This document shows positions 54,567 through 64,000 of a DNA stretch of 64,000 nucleotides, in pieces (the first letter of the stretch is position 1; each line of letters starts with the position of its first letter). A program made the translations under genes and the position numbers. The stretch is from Xylanimonas oleitrophica (GTDB lineage Bacteria > Actinomycetota > Actinomycetes > Actinomycetales > Cellulomonadaceae). Below the pieces are notes generated by a model that was given only the letters and a program-made list of their open reading frames with translations, had not been told where the DNA came from and did no database searches. The DNA lies in the NCBI RefSeq assembly GCF_003244315.1, contig NZ_QKWH01000001.1, positions 372,001 to 436,000 on the forward strand, written 5' to 3'.

Positions 54567-55478
54567 GTGACCACCAAGCGCGTTGCTCTCGCCACCTGCT
54601 CCGACCTGCCCCAGCTCGACGCCGACGACAAGCCGCTGGTCGCCGCGCTCGCGGACCGCGGCGTCACGGCGGAGCCCGTCGTGTGGGACGCCCCCGACGT
54701 CGACTGGCCCGCCTACGACCTGGTCGTGGTGCGCTCGACGTGGGACTACTCGACCCGTCGCGAGGAGTTCGTCGCCTGGGCGGAGTCGGTGCCGCGCATC
54801 GCCAACTCGGCGGACGTGCTGCGCTGGAACACGGACAAGTCGTACCTGCGGGCGCTCGAGGCCGCCTCCGTGCCGGTCATCCCCACCATCTGGCTCGACC
54901 CCGCGAGGCACTTCTCCAAGCGCGCGGTGCACACCCGCATGCCGGCGTTCGGCGACTTCGTGGTCAAGCCGGTGGTCTCGGCGGGGGCCAAGGACACGGG
55001 CCGCTACCAGCCGGTGAGCGCCCAGTCGCGCGCCCTGGCGATCGAGCACGCGCGGCGGCTGCTCGACTCGGGCCGCTGGGTGATGATCCAGCCCTACGTG
55101 ACCAGCGTGGACACCACCGGCGAGACCTGCCTGACCTTCGTGGACGGCGTCTTCCAGCACGCGACCCGCAAGAACGCCCTCCTCACCGGTCCGTCACGCC
55201 CCACCGTGGGCCTGGGCCTGTACATGGAGGAGAAGATGTCGCCGGTCGAGGCGACGCCCGAGCAGCTCTCCGTGGCGACGAAGGCCCTCGAGGTGGCCGC
55301 CGCCGAGCTGGGGCTGACCGACCCGCTGCTGTACGCCCGCGTCGACCTGGTCTCCGGGGACGAGGGCCCGCTGGTGATCGAGCTGGAGCTGACCGAGCCG
55401 TCGCTGTGGATGCAGTACTCCGGTGCCGTCCCCACGCTGACCCGGTTCGCCGACGCGATCGCGGCGCGCGTGGCCTGA
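54567..55478 (+). CDS. ATP-grasp domain protein
   Basis: A 303-residue ATP-grasp protein similar to RimK/glutathione-synthetase-type ligases: VVVRSTWDYSTRREEFVAW, RWNTDKSYLRALE, FVVKPVVSAGAKDT (nucleotide lysine), WVMIQPYVTSV, and ARVDLVSGDEGPLVIELELT with the metal-binding acidic residues. Forms an amide or ester bond using acyl-phosphate chemistry; substrate unknown and no peptide substrate gene is adjacent. GTG 54567 follows TAGGCT by 6 nt. Ends at a strong terminator. Confidence 0.83.
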   Translation: MTTKRVALATCSDLPQLDADDKPLVAALADRGVTAEPVVWDAPDVDWPAYDLVVVRSTWDYSTRREEFVAWAESVPRIANSADVLRWNTDKSYLRALEAASVPVIPTIWLDPARHFSKRAVHTRMPAFGDFVVKPVVSAGAKDTGRYQPVSAQSRALAIEHARRLLDSGRWVMIQPYVTSVDTTGETCLTFVDGVFQHATRKNALLTGPSRPTVGLGLYMEEKMSPVEATPEQLSVATKALEVAAAELGLTDPLLYARVDLVSGDEGPLVIELELTEPSLWMQYSGAVPTLTRFADAIAARVA

Positions 55479-55499
55479 CGCCCCCCTTCTCGCACGACG

Positions 55500-55533
55500 A
55501 CGAGGCCCCGCACCGGTCGGTGCGGGGCCTCGT
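55500..55533 (+). terminator. terminator after the ATP-grasp gene
   Basis: ACGAGGCCCCGCACC / GGTGCGGGGCCTCGT, perfect 15-bp stem, 4-nt loop. The remaining ~145 bases to tRNA-His hold a second, weaker GGCCCGGG-rich palindromic stretch and no gene. Confidence 0.85.
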
Positions 55534-55677
55534 GTCTCTCGGCGGTCGCGCGGGCCCCGGCTGCTCGGGGGGTGCGGCGGACCTGCGCGCTGTCCCGATG
55601 CCCTCGGGCCACGACGACGAAGGCCCGGGACCCGACCGCCGTCTCCGGCGATCGAGGCCCGGGCCTCGTCTCTGCGG

Positions 55678-55751
55678 GGTGAGTAACGGGACTTGAACCC
55701 GCGACCCCCTGGACCACAACCAGGTGCTCTACCAGCTGAGCTATACCCACC
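55678..55751 (-). tRNA. tRNA-His (anticodon GUG)
   Basis: Minus strand GGTGGGTATAGCTCAGCTGG start including the extra G-1, anticodon loop TTGTGGT (GUG), T-loop GGTTCAAGTCC, acceptor TACTCAC + C73. CCA is not encoded (CCG follows). Confidence 0.94.
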
Positions 55752-55806
55752 ATGACCGGGCGCTCGCGCACCGGCCGACGGAAAGCATACCCGAGGGTTC
55801 GGGCGG

Positions 55807-56445
55807 TCAGGACACCGTGGGCCGCTTGGTGACCGACGTCTCGGAGATCCGGGCCGCCACGGCGCGCGCGGTCGCCGAGTCCGGGCCCGGCTGGGGCACG
55901 AACAGCGCCTCGCGGTAGTACCGGAGCTCGTCGATCGACTCCAGGATGTCCGCCAGCGCGCGGTGGCCGCCGTCCTTCTTCGGAGAGGCGAAGTACACGC
56001 GCGGGAACCACCGGCGGGCCAGCTCCTTGATCGAGCTGACGTCGATGATGCGGTAGTGCAGGTGGCCCACCAGCTGCGGCATGTCCCGATCGAGGAACAT
56101 CTTGTCCGTGCCCACCGAGTTGCCCGCCAGCGGCGCCTTGCGCGGGTCCGGCACCCACTCGGTCACGTACTCCATGACGGCCTTCTCGGCGTCGGCCATC
56201 GTGCCCGCCGTCTTCAGCTCCTCCAGCAGGCCGGAGCGGGTGTGCATGTCACGCACGAAGTCGTCCATGCCCTCCAGCGCCTCGGCCGGCGGGGCGATCA
56301 GGACGTCGACGCCGTCGCCCAGCACGTTGAGCTCGGAGTCGGTCACGACGGCGGCGACCTCCACCAGGGCGTCCGAACGGACGTCCAGGCCGGTCATCTC
56401 GCAGTCGATCCACACGATGCGGTCGTTCGGGGAAGCAGGGCTCAC
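55807..56445 (-). CDS. orn: oligoribonuclease
   Basis: A 212-residue DEDDh exonuclease: IVWIDCEMTGLD (first Asp-Glu), LVEVAAVVTDSELNVLGDG, GNSVGTDKMFLDRDMPQL, HYRIIDVSSIKELARRW and KKDGGHRALADI (catalytic His and last Asp). Degrades 2-5 nt RNAs, including pGpG. GTG 56445 follows TAGGCT by 7 nt. Confidence 0.95.
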   Translation of the reverse strand: MSPASPNDRIVWIDCEMTGLDVRSDALVEVAAVVTDSELNVLGDGVDVLIAPPAEALEGMDDFVRDMHTRSGLLEELKTAGTMADAEKAVMEYVTEWVPDPRKAPLAGNSVGTDKMFLDRDMPQLVGHLHYRIIDVSSIKELARRWFPRVYFASPKKDGGHRALADILESIDELRYYREALFVPQPGPDSATARAVAARISETSVTKRPTVS

Positions 56446-56595
56446 GCGGGTCAGCCTACGTGCCCCGTACGGCGAGAGCCCCGATCCCCGGCCGCTCGTG
56501 GCGAGCGCGCGGGGGAGCGGGGCTCTCGGACCCGGGCGTGCTGCCCGGGCTGGTGCGGCACCGGCCCTGGGGGGCCGGCGTCGGGACTCCTGCTG

Positions 56596-56802
56596 TCATG
56601 CGGTTCGCCAGGCGGACGCCGCCGCAGGGCGGCTGCTGCGGTCGGCCTGCTCGGCACGCTCGGTGCGGCGCAGACGACGCCGCTCCTTGCGCTCCTCCCG
56701 ACGCTGCCGTCGCAGCGTCCGGGCCAGGCGCTCCTGCTCGGCCCTGGCGAGCCGTTCCTCGTGGTCGGCCCGCGCCAGCGCGTGGACCATCTCGGGGTGC
56801 AT
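56596..56802 (-). CDS. small basic protein, function unknown
   Basis: A 68-residue product, MHPEMVHALARADHEERL then a run of Arg/Glu-rich helix and a Ser/Ala tail. Short proteins beginning MHPE(M/I)V.AL are common in actinobacteria and are not characterised. ATG 56802 has AGAGAAGAA at ribosome-site distance; a longer start is possible. No membrane segment. Confidence 0.5.
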   Translation of the reverse strand: MHPEMVHALARADHEERLARAEQERLARTLRRQRREERKERRRLRRTERAEQADRSSRPAAASAWRTA

Positions 56803-56996
56803 GGGGTTCTTCTCTCTCGTGACGTGGAGTGGCGGGACGGGCCAGGTCCCCTCCACCACCGGCACAGAGCCGGCGGATCGTCACCGCGGTGCGTTCAGAA
56901 CTCTCCCAGGAGGCACCGACACGGAGCGAGGCATTTTCGACGGCCCCGTCCGCCGCATCGGTAGCATGGCCGCCGACGCCCCACCCGTGGGGCCGC

Positions 56997-57069
<73 letters not shown>

Positions 57070-57352
57070 CGCTGAGCAGGGGCGGCCAGGTGTCTCCTGC
57101 ACGACGTCGCCAGTGGGCGGTGTCGTTCGCCCATCGAGGGTTCCGCCCCGAACGACCTGACCCCGGCTCACGCTCTGCCGGTCTCACCCCTGGCCCACGC
57201 GAACGTCACGGCGACGGTCCGGTGGGCCTGCTCACGGTCGGGCAGTGCTAGCCGATCCGAACGGAGGATCTTCTGGAGCGTGCTGCTCCGGGGGTTCTGT
57301 GCAGCACGGCGGGGCAGGATGCCTGCCGCCAGCCCAGGGAAGGGAGACGCGG

Positions 57353-58448
57353 ATGGTGGAGCCGGGGCAGTTGGACGACGGGACCGAGCGGCACTGGTGG
57401 CGGGGGCGACCGCGCCGCCGGGTGACGGTCGCCGCCGGTGTGGCGGCGGCCCTTGTGCTGTCCGGTGTCGGCGGAGTCGCCTACGCGCGGCACAGCAACC
57501 AGGTCAGGATCGACCAGACGCTCACCCAGGTGGTGGCGGCCCAGGACCAGCGAAGCGCGCGCCGCGACGCTGACCACCCAGGTGCAGGCCGCCGAGGAGC
57601 TTCTTGCCCAGACGGACGGCAAGGTCGACGATCCCGCCGTGCGCCCCGCCCTGGAGCAGGCCGTCGCCCAGGCGCGGCGGGCGTCTGACGTCCGGGCACC
57701 GCGCACCGGCGACACCCTGGACGAGGCGCGCTCGGCGCTTGCCGAGGTGGAAGCGGCGCTGGCTGCGCTCAACGAGGCGGCGAGCACCCTCGACCAGGCG
57801 GTGCGGGCGGTCGAGGGCTCCCACGCCGAGTTCCTCTTGCGGGAGGCGGTCGCTCAGCTGGAGGAGGCGAAGGCGGCGCTGGGCCAGTCGGTGATCACCG
57901 GCGAGGAGGTGCTGGCTGCCACCGAGGGCAAGGTCGCGGACAACCAGGTCCGTCAGGCCCTGCGTGACGCCCTGGACGCCGCGCTGGCGATCACGGGCGA
58001 GGTGGACACCCAGAGCCTCGAGGCGGTGCAGTCCGCCACCAAGGTGCGTACGGACGCCAAGGGCTCGGTGGAGTCCACGACCCAGCAGGTGCAGGACGCG
58101 ACCAAGGCGTGGGAGGAGGCGGAGCGGGCCCGGATCGCTGCGGAGCGTGCCGCTGCCGAGCGGGCTGCGGCGGAGAAGGCCGCTGCGGCTCAGCGGCAGG
58201 CTGCTGCCAAGTCCTCGTCCGGCTCGGGTACCAAGTCCTCGACCTCGACCAAGTCGGGCGGCAGCACGGCCAAGTCGGGTTCGTCGGGCTCCTCGGCTCC
58301 GAAGTCGTCGGGTGGCACCCCTAGCGGCGGTTCATCGGGTGGCGGGTCTTCGGCGGACTGGGACTCCATCATAGACAAGGTGTTCGGTGGCGGTACTTGC
58401 ATCCACATGGACGAGGCCGGCAATACTTGGACTAGCAACAACTGCTGA
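57353..58448 (+). pseudogene. frameshifted membrane-anchored repeat protein, function unknown
   Basis: ATG 57353 (good site GGAAGGGAG) opens 66 residues with an anchor (VTVAAGVAAALVLSGVGGVA) up to QVVAAQDQ. Near 57551 the coding signal jumps +1 into a frame continuing EARAATLTTQVQAAEELL to the stop at 58446-58448, as if one base were inserted. Removing it gives ~364 residues: anchor, two related helical repeats (LLAQTDGKVDDPAVRPALEQ and VLAATEGKVADNQVRQALRD), an Ala/Arg/Glu coiled coil, a Ser/Lys/Gly linker and a Cys-bounded tail (CIHMDEAGNTWTSNNC). Either a sequencing error, a recent mutation or a recoding site. Confidence 0.7.
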
Positions 58449-58461
58449 CCACTCCTGATCC

Positions 58462-58498
58462 ACTGACCCGCACCGCTCTCGTGGCGGTGCGGGTCAGT
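58462..58498 (+). terminator. terminator after the repeat protein
   Basis: ACTGACCCGCACCGC / GCGGTGCGGGTCAGT, perfect 15-bp stem, 7-nt loop. The ~230 bases that follow contain nothing I can support as a gene. Confidence 0.8.
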
Positions 58499-58729
58499 GT
58501 CATTTCGAGGCCTGAGCCCTCCGAAAGACCCTCTTCCAAAACCCGGATCACGAGGTTCAGGCTGCGCCACCCCGCGACGGCTGAGCCCGGGTAGAGCGGG
58601 AGGCTCCCCGTGGGGCGAGATGGAGCTGGTGATAGTCCACTCGGTGAGTTCAGGACGCGCTAGGCATCCGCGCCATGACGGCGGACGACGTCTTGGAGCC
58701 ACGGGGCTCGATGAACTCCGAGTGCCGAA

Positions 58730-58882
58730 TCATGGGCAGTTGGGCATCGCGTAGTTGATGCCGTCCACCCGGTTCTCCACAAGCTCACATCGTGGTGTGC
58801 CCTCGCCAATGAGGAACAGGATGGCAACGAGGCAGGCGAGAAGAGCTCCCACCAGGGCCGCGAGCAAGCCCCAAGTCCTCAT
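58730..58882 (-). CDS. 50-residue single-pass membrane or secreted peptide (candidate)
   Basis: Begins MRTWGLLAALVGALLACLVA, a hydrophobic helix to ~26, then a short outside segment with two cysteines (CELVENRVDGINYAMPNC) and stop. GGAGG directly touches the ATG, which is closer than ideal. Codon third positions are mixed in GC, so the call rests on the clean anchor-plus-tail layout. Unrecognised; it lies between the repeat protein and the thiC riboswitch. Confidence 0.4.
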   Translation of the reverse strand: MRTWGLLAALVGALLACLVAILFLIGEGTPRCELVENRVDGINYAMPNCP

Positions 58883-59009
58883 CCTCCGATGTTTCCATAC
58901 CGCGATTCTCGACCTCCGCCGTGACGCCCCCTCAAGTCACAGGCGCTCGGAGCGCTCGGACCGGCTCGTGACGCGCGGGGTGACCTGCCCGCCTGCTCTC
59001 CTCGGCTGA

Positions 59010-60956
<1,947 letters not shown>

Positions 60957-60962
60957 CCGGCA

Positions 60963-60995
60963 CCGCGCACCGGGTCCCGACGGCCCGGTGCGCGG
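60963..60995 (+). terminator. terminator after thiC
   Basis: CCGCGCACCGGG / CCCGGTGCGCGG, perfect 12-bp stem, 9-nt loop, 6 nt past the stop. Confidence 0.75.
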
Positions 60996-61030
60996 CCTGG
61001 CGAGCGCCTGGGCGAGGTCCTGGGCACGCT

Positions 61031-61064
61031 CTCGGCGGGTGCTGCTCGTGCGGCACCCGCCGAG
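61031..61064 (-). terminator. hairpin after the small lipoprotein gene
   Basis: CTCGGCGGGTGC / GCACCCGCCGAG, perfect 12-bp stem; it begins 3 nt beyond the minus-strand lipoprotein stop and may also stop thiC read-through. Confidence 0.7.
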
Positions 61065-61067
61065 ACC

Positions 61068-61397
61068 TCAGTCGAGGTTCGTGCAGAGCGCGGAGGCCTC
61101 CAGCGCGGGCTCGAACTCGCACTGGGTCCTCGCGTAGGTCTCGGGGACCACCTCGCCGAGCACCTCGGGGTGCGCGGAGGCCGCGGCGGCGAAGTCGTCG
61201 AGGGTGGCGCACTCCTCGAACGCGGGCCACAGGGCCTGGCGGGAGTCCTGCATCTCGTCCGCCTCGAGCGCCTGGGCGAACGCCTCGTGGCACGCCTGGG
61301 CGGGCTCGACGGCGTGCTCGGTCTGCTCGGCGCCGCCGCCGCACCCGGCGAGGAGGATCGTCGCTGCGGCCACGGTCACGAACCCTGTGCGCTTCAT
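61068..61397 (-). CDS. small lipoprotein, function unknown
   Basis: A 109-residue lipoprotein: signal TVAAATILLAGCGGG with the lipobox Cys at ~19, then a helical domain with four cysteines (ACHEAF, ECATL, QCEFE, LCTNLD) that could form two disulfides. No family recognised. ATG 61397 lies 8 nt after TACGTT (minus strand). A CRP-like site is centred about 30 bases upstream of the putative leaderless start, a position that would block the polymerase. Confidence 0.75.
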   Translation of the reverse strand: MKRTGFVTVAAATILLAGCGGGAEQTEHAVEPAQACHEAFAQALEADEMQDSRQALWPAFEECATLDDFAAAASAHPEVLGEVVPETYARTQCEFEPALEASALCTNLD

Positions 61398-61419
61398 GGG
61401 CGTCCAACGTAGCGGCGAT

Positions 61420-61435
61420 CGTGACGCATGTCACC
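61420..61435 (-). promoter_or_regulatory. CRP/GlxR-like site upstream of the small lipoprotein gene
   Basis: CGTGACGCATGTCACC has the GTGA-N6-TCAC core, sharing the form of the site at 46963-46978. It overlaps where the -35 of the lipoprotein promoter should be. Confidence 0.5.
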
Positions 61436-61450
61436 AAACGGGCGAAACGC

Positions 61451-62095
61451 TCAGGGCGAGACGAATGCCACCGGGTCCCCGAGGTCGGCGTCGGGCTCCG
61501 CCACGCGTGCCACCGCCCAGAAGAGCAGCGCGACGCCGAGCGCGCCGGCGTCGGGCGCACCCTTCGCTCGGTCGCCGAGGTAGCTGGCGCGGCCCTGGCG
61601 GGCGCGCAGGTCGGCGGTGTCCAGGGCGCCCTGCCGGGCCCGACGGGCGACGTCGGCGTACCCGGCGCCCTCGGCCAGCGCGTCGGCCGCGGGGCTGAGG
61701 GCGTCGACAAGGGTGCGGTCGCCCACCTCGGCCTCGCCCACGCGCTGGATGGCCGCGAGCCCCTCCCGGACGCCGTCGGCGAACGCGTGCCGCTCGTCGC
61801 CCGCGGCGCCGGCCGTGCCGAGGGCCTGGGCCACCGACTGCAGCAGCAGCCCGAGCAGCGGGCCGGACGTGCCGCCCACCTCGTCGAGGAACACCTGCGC
61901 GCCGGTGCGGAACGCCGGCTCGCCGGGTGCGGCTTCGATCCCGGCACGCACGGCGGCCAGCCCCTCGCGCAGGTTGTCGCCGAAGTCGCCGTCACCGGCG
62001 AGCTGGTCGAGCCGGGTGAGCTCGTCGCGCGCGGCGACGGCGGCGTCGGCGTACGCCTGGAGGATGGCGTGCTGGTCGAGGGCGGGAGCGCTCAT
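61451..62095 (-). CDS. dhaL: dihydroxyacetone kinase ADP/ATP-binding subunit DhaL
   Basis: A 214-residue DhaL: LTRLDQLAGDGDFGDNLREG with the Asp residues that hold Mg-nucleotide, DEVGGTSGPLLGLLLQSVA, ERHAFADGVREGLAAIQRVG and LRARQGRASYLGDRAKGAPD. Transfers phosphate to dihydroxyacetone bound on DhaK. ATG 62095 overlaps the dhaK stop by ATGA. No DhaM phosphotransferase gene is present next to the pair. Confidence 0.92.
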   Translation of the reverse strand: MSAPALDQHAILQAYADAAVAARDELTRLDQLAGDGDFGDNLREGLAAVRAGIEAAPGEPAFRTGAQVFLDEVGGTSGPLLGLLLQSVAQALGTAGAAGDERHAFADGVREGLAAIQRVGEAEVGDRTLVDALSPAADALAEGAGYADVARRARQGALDTADLRARQGRASYLGDRAKGAPDAGALGVALLFWAVARVAEPDADLGDPVAFVSP

Positions 62096-63150
62096 CGGGT
62101 CGCCTCCACGGGTGCGGGGGAGCCGGTCGGGGTGCCGGCCGGGATGTCGGTCGGTGCCGGGAACGCGGGGGTGACGGCGGGTGCGCGCCACAGGTCGAGC
62201 CAGTCGTCGCGCAGGCGGGTCACGGTCAGGGAGAACCCGGCCATGTCCAGACCGGGCACCAGCGTCCCCACCGCCTGCGCCGCCACCCGTAGCCCGCGCT
62301 CCTCCAGGGCACCGGCCGCGGCGTCGTGCACCGTGTACAGCTCGAGCAAGGTCGTGGCGCCCATGCCGTTGGTGAGCAGCAGCACGTCGTCCCCGGTGGC
62401 CTCCGCGCGCTCGAGGCTGTCCAGCACGTCGCTCACCATCCGCGGCACGAGGTGCTCGAGCCCCTCGTAAGAGACGGTGCGCTGCGCGCGCTCGCCGTGG
62501 ATGCCGACGCCGTACTCCAGCTCGCCGTCGGGCAGCTCGAACGCGGGGCCACCGTCGGCCGGTCGGGTCTGAGCGCGGGAGGCGACGGCGAGGCTGCGCG
62601 AGGCGGCCACGACGCGCTCGCCCAGGTGAGCCAGCTCGTCGAGCCCGAGGCCGGAGTCGGCGGCGGCGCCGAGCAGCTTCTCCACGACAGGGGTGGCCCC
62701 CGTGCCGCGCCGACCGGTGCCGGTCTCCTCGCTCTCGGTGGCGACGTCGTCGTCCACCAGGACCCGGCGCACCTCGACGCCGTCGGCGCGCAGGCGCTCG
62801 GCCGCGATGCCGAAGTTGATGCGGTCCCCGGTGTAGTTCTTCACCACCAGCAGCACGCCGTCGGGGCCGGCCACCGCCTTGCCGGCCTCGTAGACCTGCC
62901 GGTTGTGGGGCGAGGCGAAGACGCGGCCGGGGACGGCGGCGTCCAGGAGGCCGCGGCCCAGGAACCCCGCGTGCATGGGCTCGTGGCCCGAGCCGCCGCC
63001 CGAGACGATTCCCACCCGGCGGTCGGGGTGGCGCTCGCGGGCCAGCAGGTAGGTCGGGTCCTCGTGCAGCTCCACGAGCCCGGCGTGCGCGCGGGCGAAG
63101 CCGCGCAGCGACGCGTCGACGCCCTCGGTCGGGAGGAAGAGGCGGTCCAT
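62092..63150 (-). CDS. dhaK: dihydroxyacetone kinase substrate-binding subunit DhaK
   Basis: A 352-residue DhaK: VGIVSGGGSGHEPMHAGFLG, VFASPHNRQVYEAGKAV, LLVVKNYTGDRINFGIAAE, DDDVATES, and GVGIHGERAQRTV with the His that binds dihydroxyacetone covalently. C-terminal ~25 residues are an Ala/Pro/Thr tail. ATG 63150 follows GTGGAG. First gene of dhaKL; divergent from the quinone-reductase gene across a perfect inverted repeat. Confidence 0.92.
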   Translation of the reverse strand: MDRLFLPTEGVDASLRGFARAHAGLVELHEDPTYLLARERHPDRRVGIVSGGGSGHEPMHAGFLGRGLLDAAVPGRVFASPHNRQVYEAGKAVAGPDGVLLVVKNYTGDRINFGIAAERLRADGVEVRRVLVDDDVATESEETGTGRRGTGATPVVEKLLGAAADSGLGLDELAHLGERVVAASRSLAVASRAQTRPADGGPAFELPDGELEYGVGIHGERAQRTVSYEGLEHLVPRMVSDVLDSLERAEATGDDVLLLTNGMGATTLLELYTVHDAAAGALEERGLRVAAQAVGTLVPGLDMAGFSLTVTRLRDDWLDLWRAPAVTPAFPAPTDIPAGTPTGSPAPVEATR

Positions 63151-63221
63151 GCGCTCCACACTCTCATCGGGTCCGGGCGGGACGCGCGCCGAGCCGGACC
63201 GCGCCACCGACGGCGCCCGAG

Positions 63222-63270
63222 CGTAGGGGTCTGTCACGGGACGACCCCGGTTCCGTGACAGACCCCTACG
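63222..63270. repeat. perfect 18-bp inverted repeat with 13-nt spacer
   Basis: CGTAGGGGTCTGTCACGG (63222-63239) and its exact complement (63253-63270) lie in the 184-base gap between divergent dhaK and the quinone-reductase gene. Could be an operator, a cruciform-type palindrome or one copy of a dispersed REP-like element; only one copy is in this window. Confidence 0.8.
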
Positions 63271-63334
63271 GTCGGCGGGGGGCGGGGGCGCTGGGTCGCC
63301 GTGCGGGTGCGGCAGACCTGGCTAGCGTGGCGGC

Positions 63335-64000
63335 ATGCGCGCGATCGGAGTGACGACGACGGGCGGTCCGGACCGGCTGCAGGTGCTCGACCTCCCCGAC
63401 CCGCAGCCCGGCCCGCACGAGCTCGTGGTGGCGGTGCACGCTGCGACCGTCAACCCCACCGACATCGCCCTGCGCGAGGGCGTCGGCATCCCCGACGGGC
63501 TCGAGCCGCCCTACGTGCCCGGCATGGACCTCGCCGGCGTGGTGGTGGCGGTGGGCGACGGTGTCGAGCTCTCGCCCGGGGACCGCGTCGTCGCGGCGGT
63601 CAACCCGAGGCGCCCCCAGGGCGGCGCCTACGCCGAGCGCGTCGTCGTGCCGGACACGTCGGTGGCCCTGCTGCCCGACGGCCTGGACCTGGTGGCCGCC
63701 GCGACCCTCCCGCTCAACGGGCTCACCGTGCAGCGGGCGCTCGAGCTGGCCGACCTGCCGCCCGCCGGCACGCTCGCCGTGACCGGCGCCGCCGGCGCCG
63801 TGGGCGCGTTCGCGGTGCAGCTCGCCCACCACCGCGGCTACCGCGTGGTGGCCGACGCCGCGGACGAGGACCGGGAGCTGGTCGAGAGCCTGGGCGCCGA
63901 CACGGTGCTGCCGCGGGGTGACGGGTTCGCCGCGGCGGTGCGGGCCGCCGAGCCCGGCGGCGTCGACGCCGTGCTGGACGCCGCCCTGCTGCAGGTGGCC
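63335..64000 (+). CDS. NADP-dependent quinone reductase-like oxidoreductase (3' partial)
   Basis: The first 222 codons of a zinc-independent MDR-type dehydrogenase: LQVLDLPDPQPGPHELVV, ATVNPTDIALREG, PYVPGMDLAGVVVAVGDGV, LPLNGLTVQRAL and the cofactor motif VTGAAGAVGAFAVQLAHHRG. The zinc-binding cysteines of alcohol dehydrogenases are absent. ATG 63335 follows TAGCGT by 6 nt (leaderless). The gene runs off the right edge. Confidence 0.9.
   Translation, partial: MRAIGVTTTGGPDRLQVLDLPDPQPGPHELVVAVHAATVNPTDIALREGVGIPDGLEPPYVPGMDLAGVVVAVGDGVELSPGDRVVAAVNPRRPQGGAYAERVVVPDTSVALLPDGLDLVAAATLPLNGLTVQRALELADLPPAGTLAVTGAAGAVGAFAVQLAHHRGYRVVADAADEDRELVESLGADTVLPRGDGFAAAVRAAEPGGVDAVLDAALLQVA

Noticed and set aside
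58497-59009. Two short plus-strand frames (58497-58754 and 58755-59009)
   Set aside because: No ribosome sites, no motif, poor composition; the first begins in the terminator stem and the second runs over the minus-strand small ORF.

Overview
The window is about 64 kb of very GC-rich, densely packed bacterial chromosome. The gene content and order point to an actinobacterium of the order Micrococcales, probably near Cellulomonadaceae or Promicromonosporaceae (inference). Supporting marks are the prfB-ftsE-ftsX-(M23)-smpB-ssrA order, the pncB/clpS/DUF2017/murI/MBL/rdgB/rph cluster known from mycobacteria, DUF3039 and DUF3054 genes, a Tad pilus locus of actinobacterial layout, and many leaderless starts (TANNNT followed 6-8 nt later by GTG or ATG). 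I see no insertion sequence, prophage, CRISPR array or replication origin.

Layout. 1-8.4 kb: a glycerophosphodiesterase entering from the left edge, an LCP-family wall-polymer ligase, a class I aminotransferase, and a six-gene minus-strand tad operon (tadA-tadB-tadC-Flp-like-tadE-tadE). 8.6-16.4 kb: SDR dehydrogenase, ankyrin protein, prfB, ftsE with a long C-terminal extension, ftsX, a coiled-coil M23 peptidase, smpB and tmRNA, which is the cell-division and ribosome-rescue block. 16.5-18.8 kb: an anchored coiled-coil protein and a DMT-type transporter. 18.9-31.6 kb: an amino-sugar region with GH20 hexosaminidase, a D-aminoacylase-like amidohydrolase, a fold-III PLP enzyme, RidA, then (past a DUF4349 lipoprotein) a ROK repressor, a three-component sugar ABC importer without ATPase, a ROK kinase and NagB.

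31.6-43.1 kb: DUF3039, an SF2 helicase, pncB, clpS, DUF2017, murI, an MBL phosphodiesterase, DUF3054, rdgB-rph, an ABC-F protein, a NUDIX-like DUF4916 protein and thioredoxin. 43.2-46.9 kb: an HNH endonuclease under an apparent LexA box, tRNA-Leu, Bcp, a GroES-like protein, twin tRNA-Lys genes, CueP and trmB. 47.1-55.5 kb: a DUF485/ActP acetate-type symporter pair behind a CRP-like site, a flavin disulfide oxidoreductase, an osmoprotectant-type ABC importer split between two strands, and an ATP-grasp protein. 55.6-58.9 kb: tRNA-His, orn, tRNA-Arg, a frameshifted anchored repeat protein and two tiny ORFs. 59.0-64 kb: a TPP riboswitch with thiC, a small lipoprotein, dhaK-dhaL, and the start of a quinone-reductase-like gene leaving the right edge.

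How they work together. The amino-sugar block reads as a chain: exo-hydrolysis (GH20), import (SBP and two permeases), phosphorylation (ROK kinase) and deamination/isomerisation (NagB), under a ROK repressor. No NagA is visible, and the coupled deacylase/PLP/RidA trio suggests D-amino-acid or enamine chemistry tied to it. The points most worth a second look are: a substrate-binding lipoprotein whose OpuAC domain appears circularly permuted; the LexA box lying on the -10 element of the HNH gene; a back-to-back divergent promoter inside the osmoprotectant transporter locus; a perfect 18-bp inverted repeat near the right end; and the deacylase/PLP/RidA operon.
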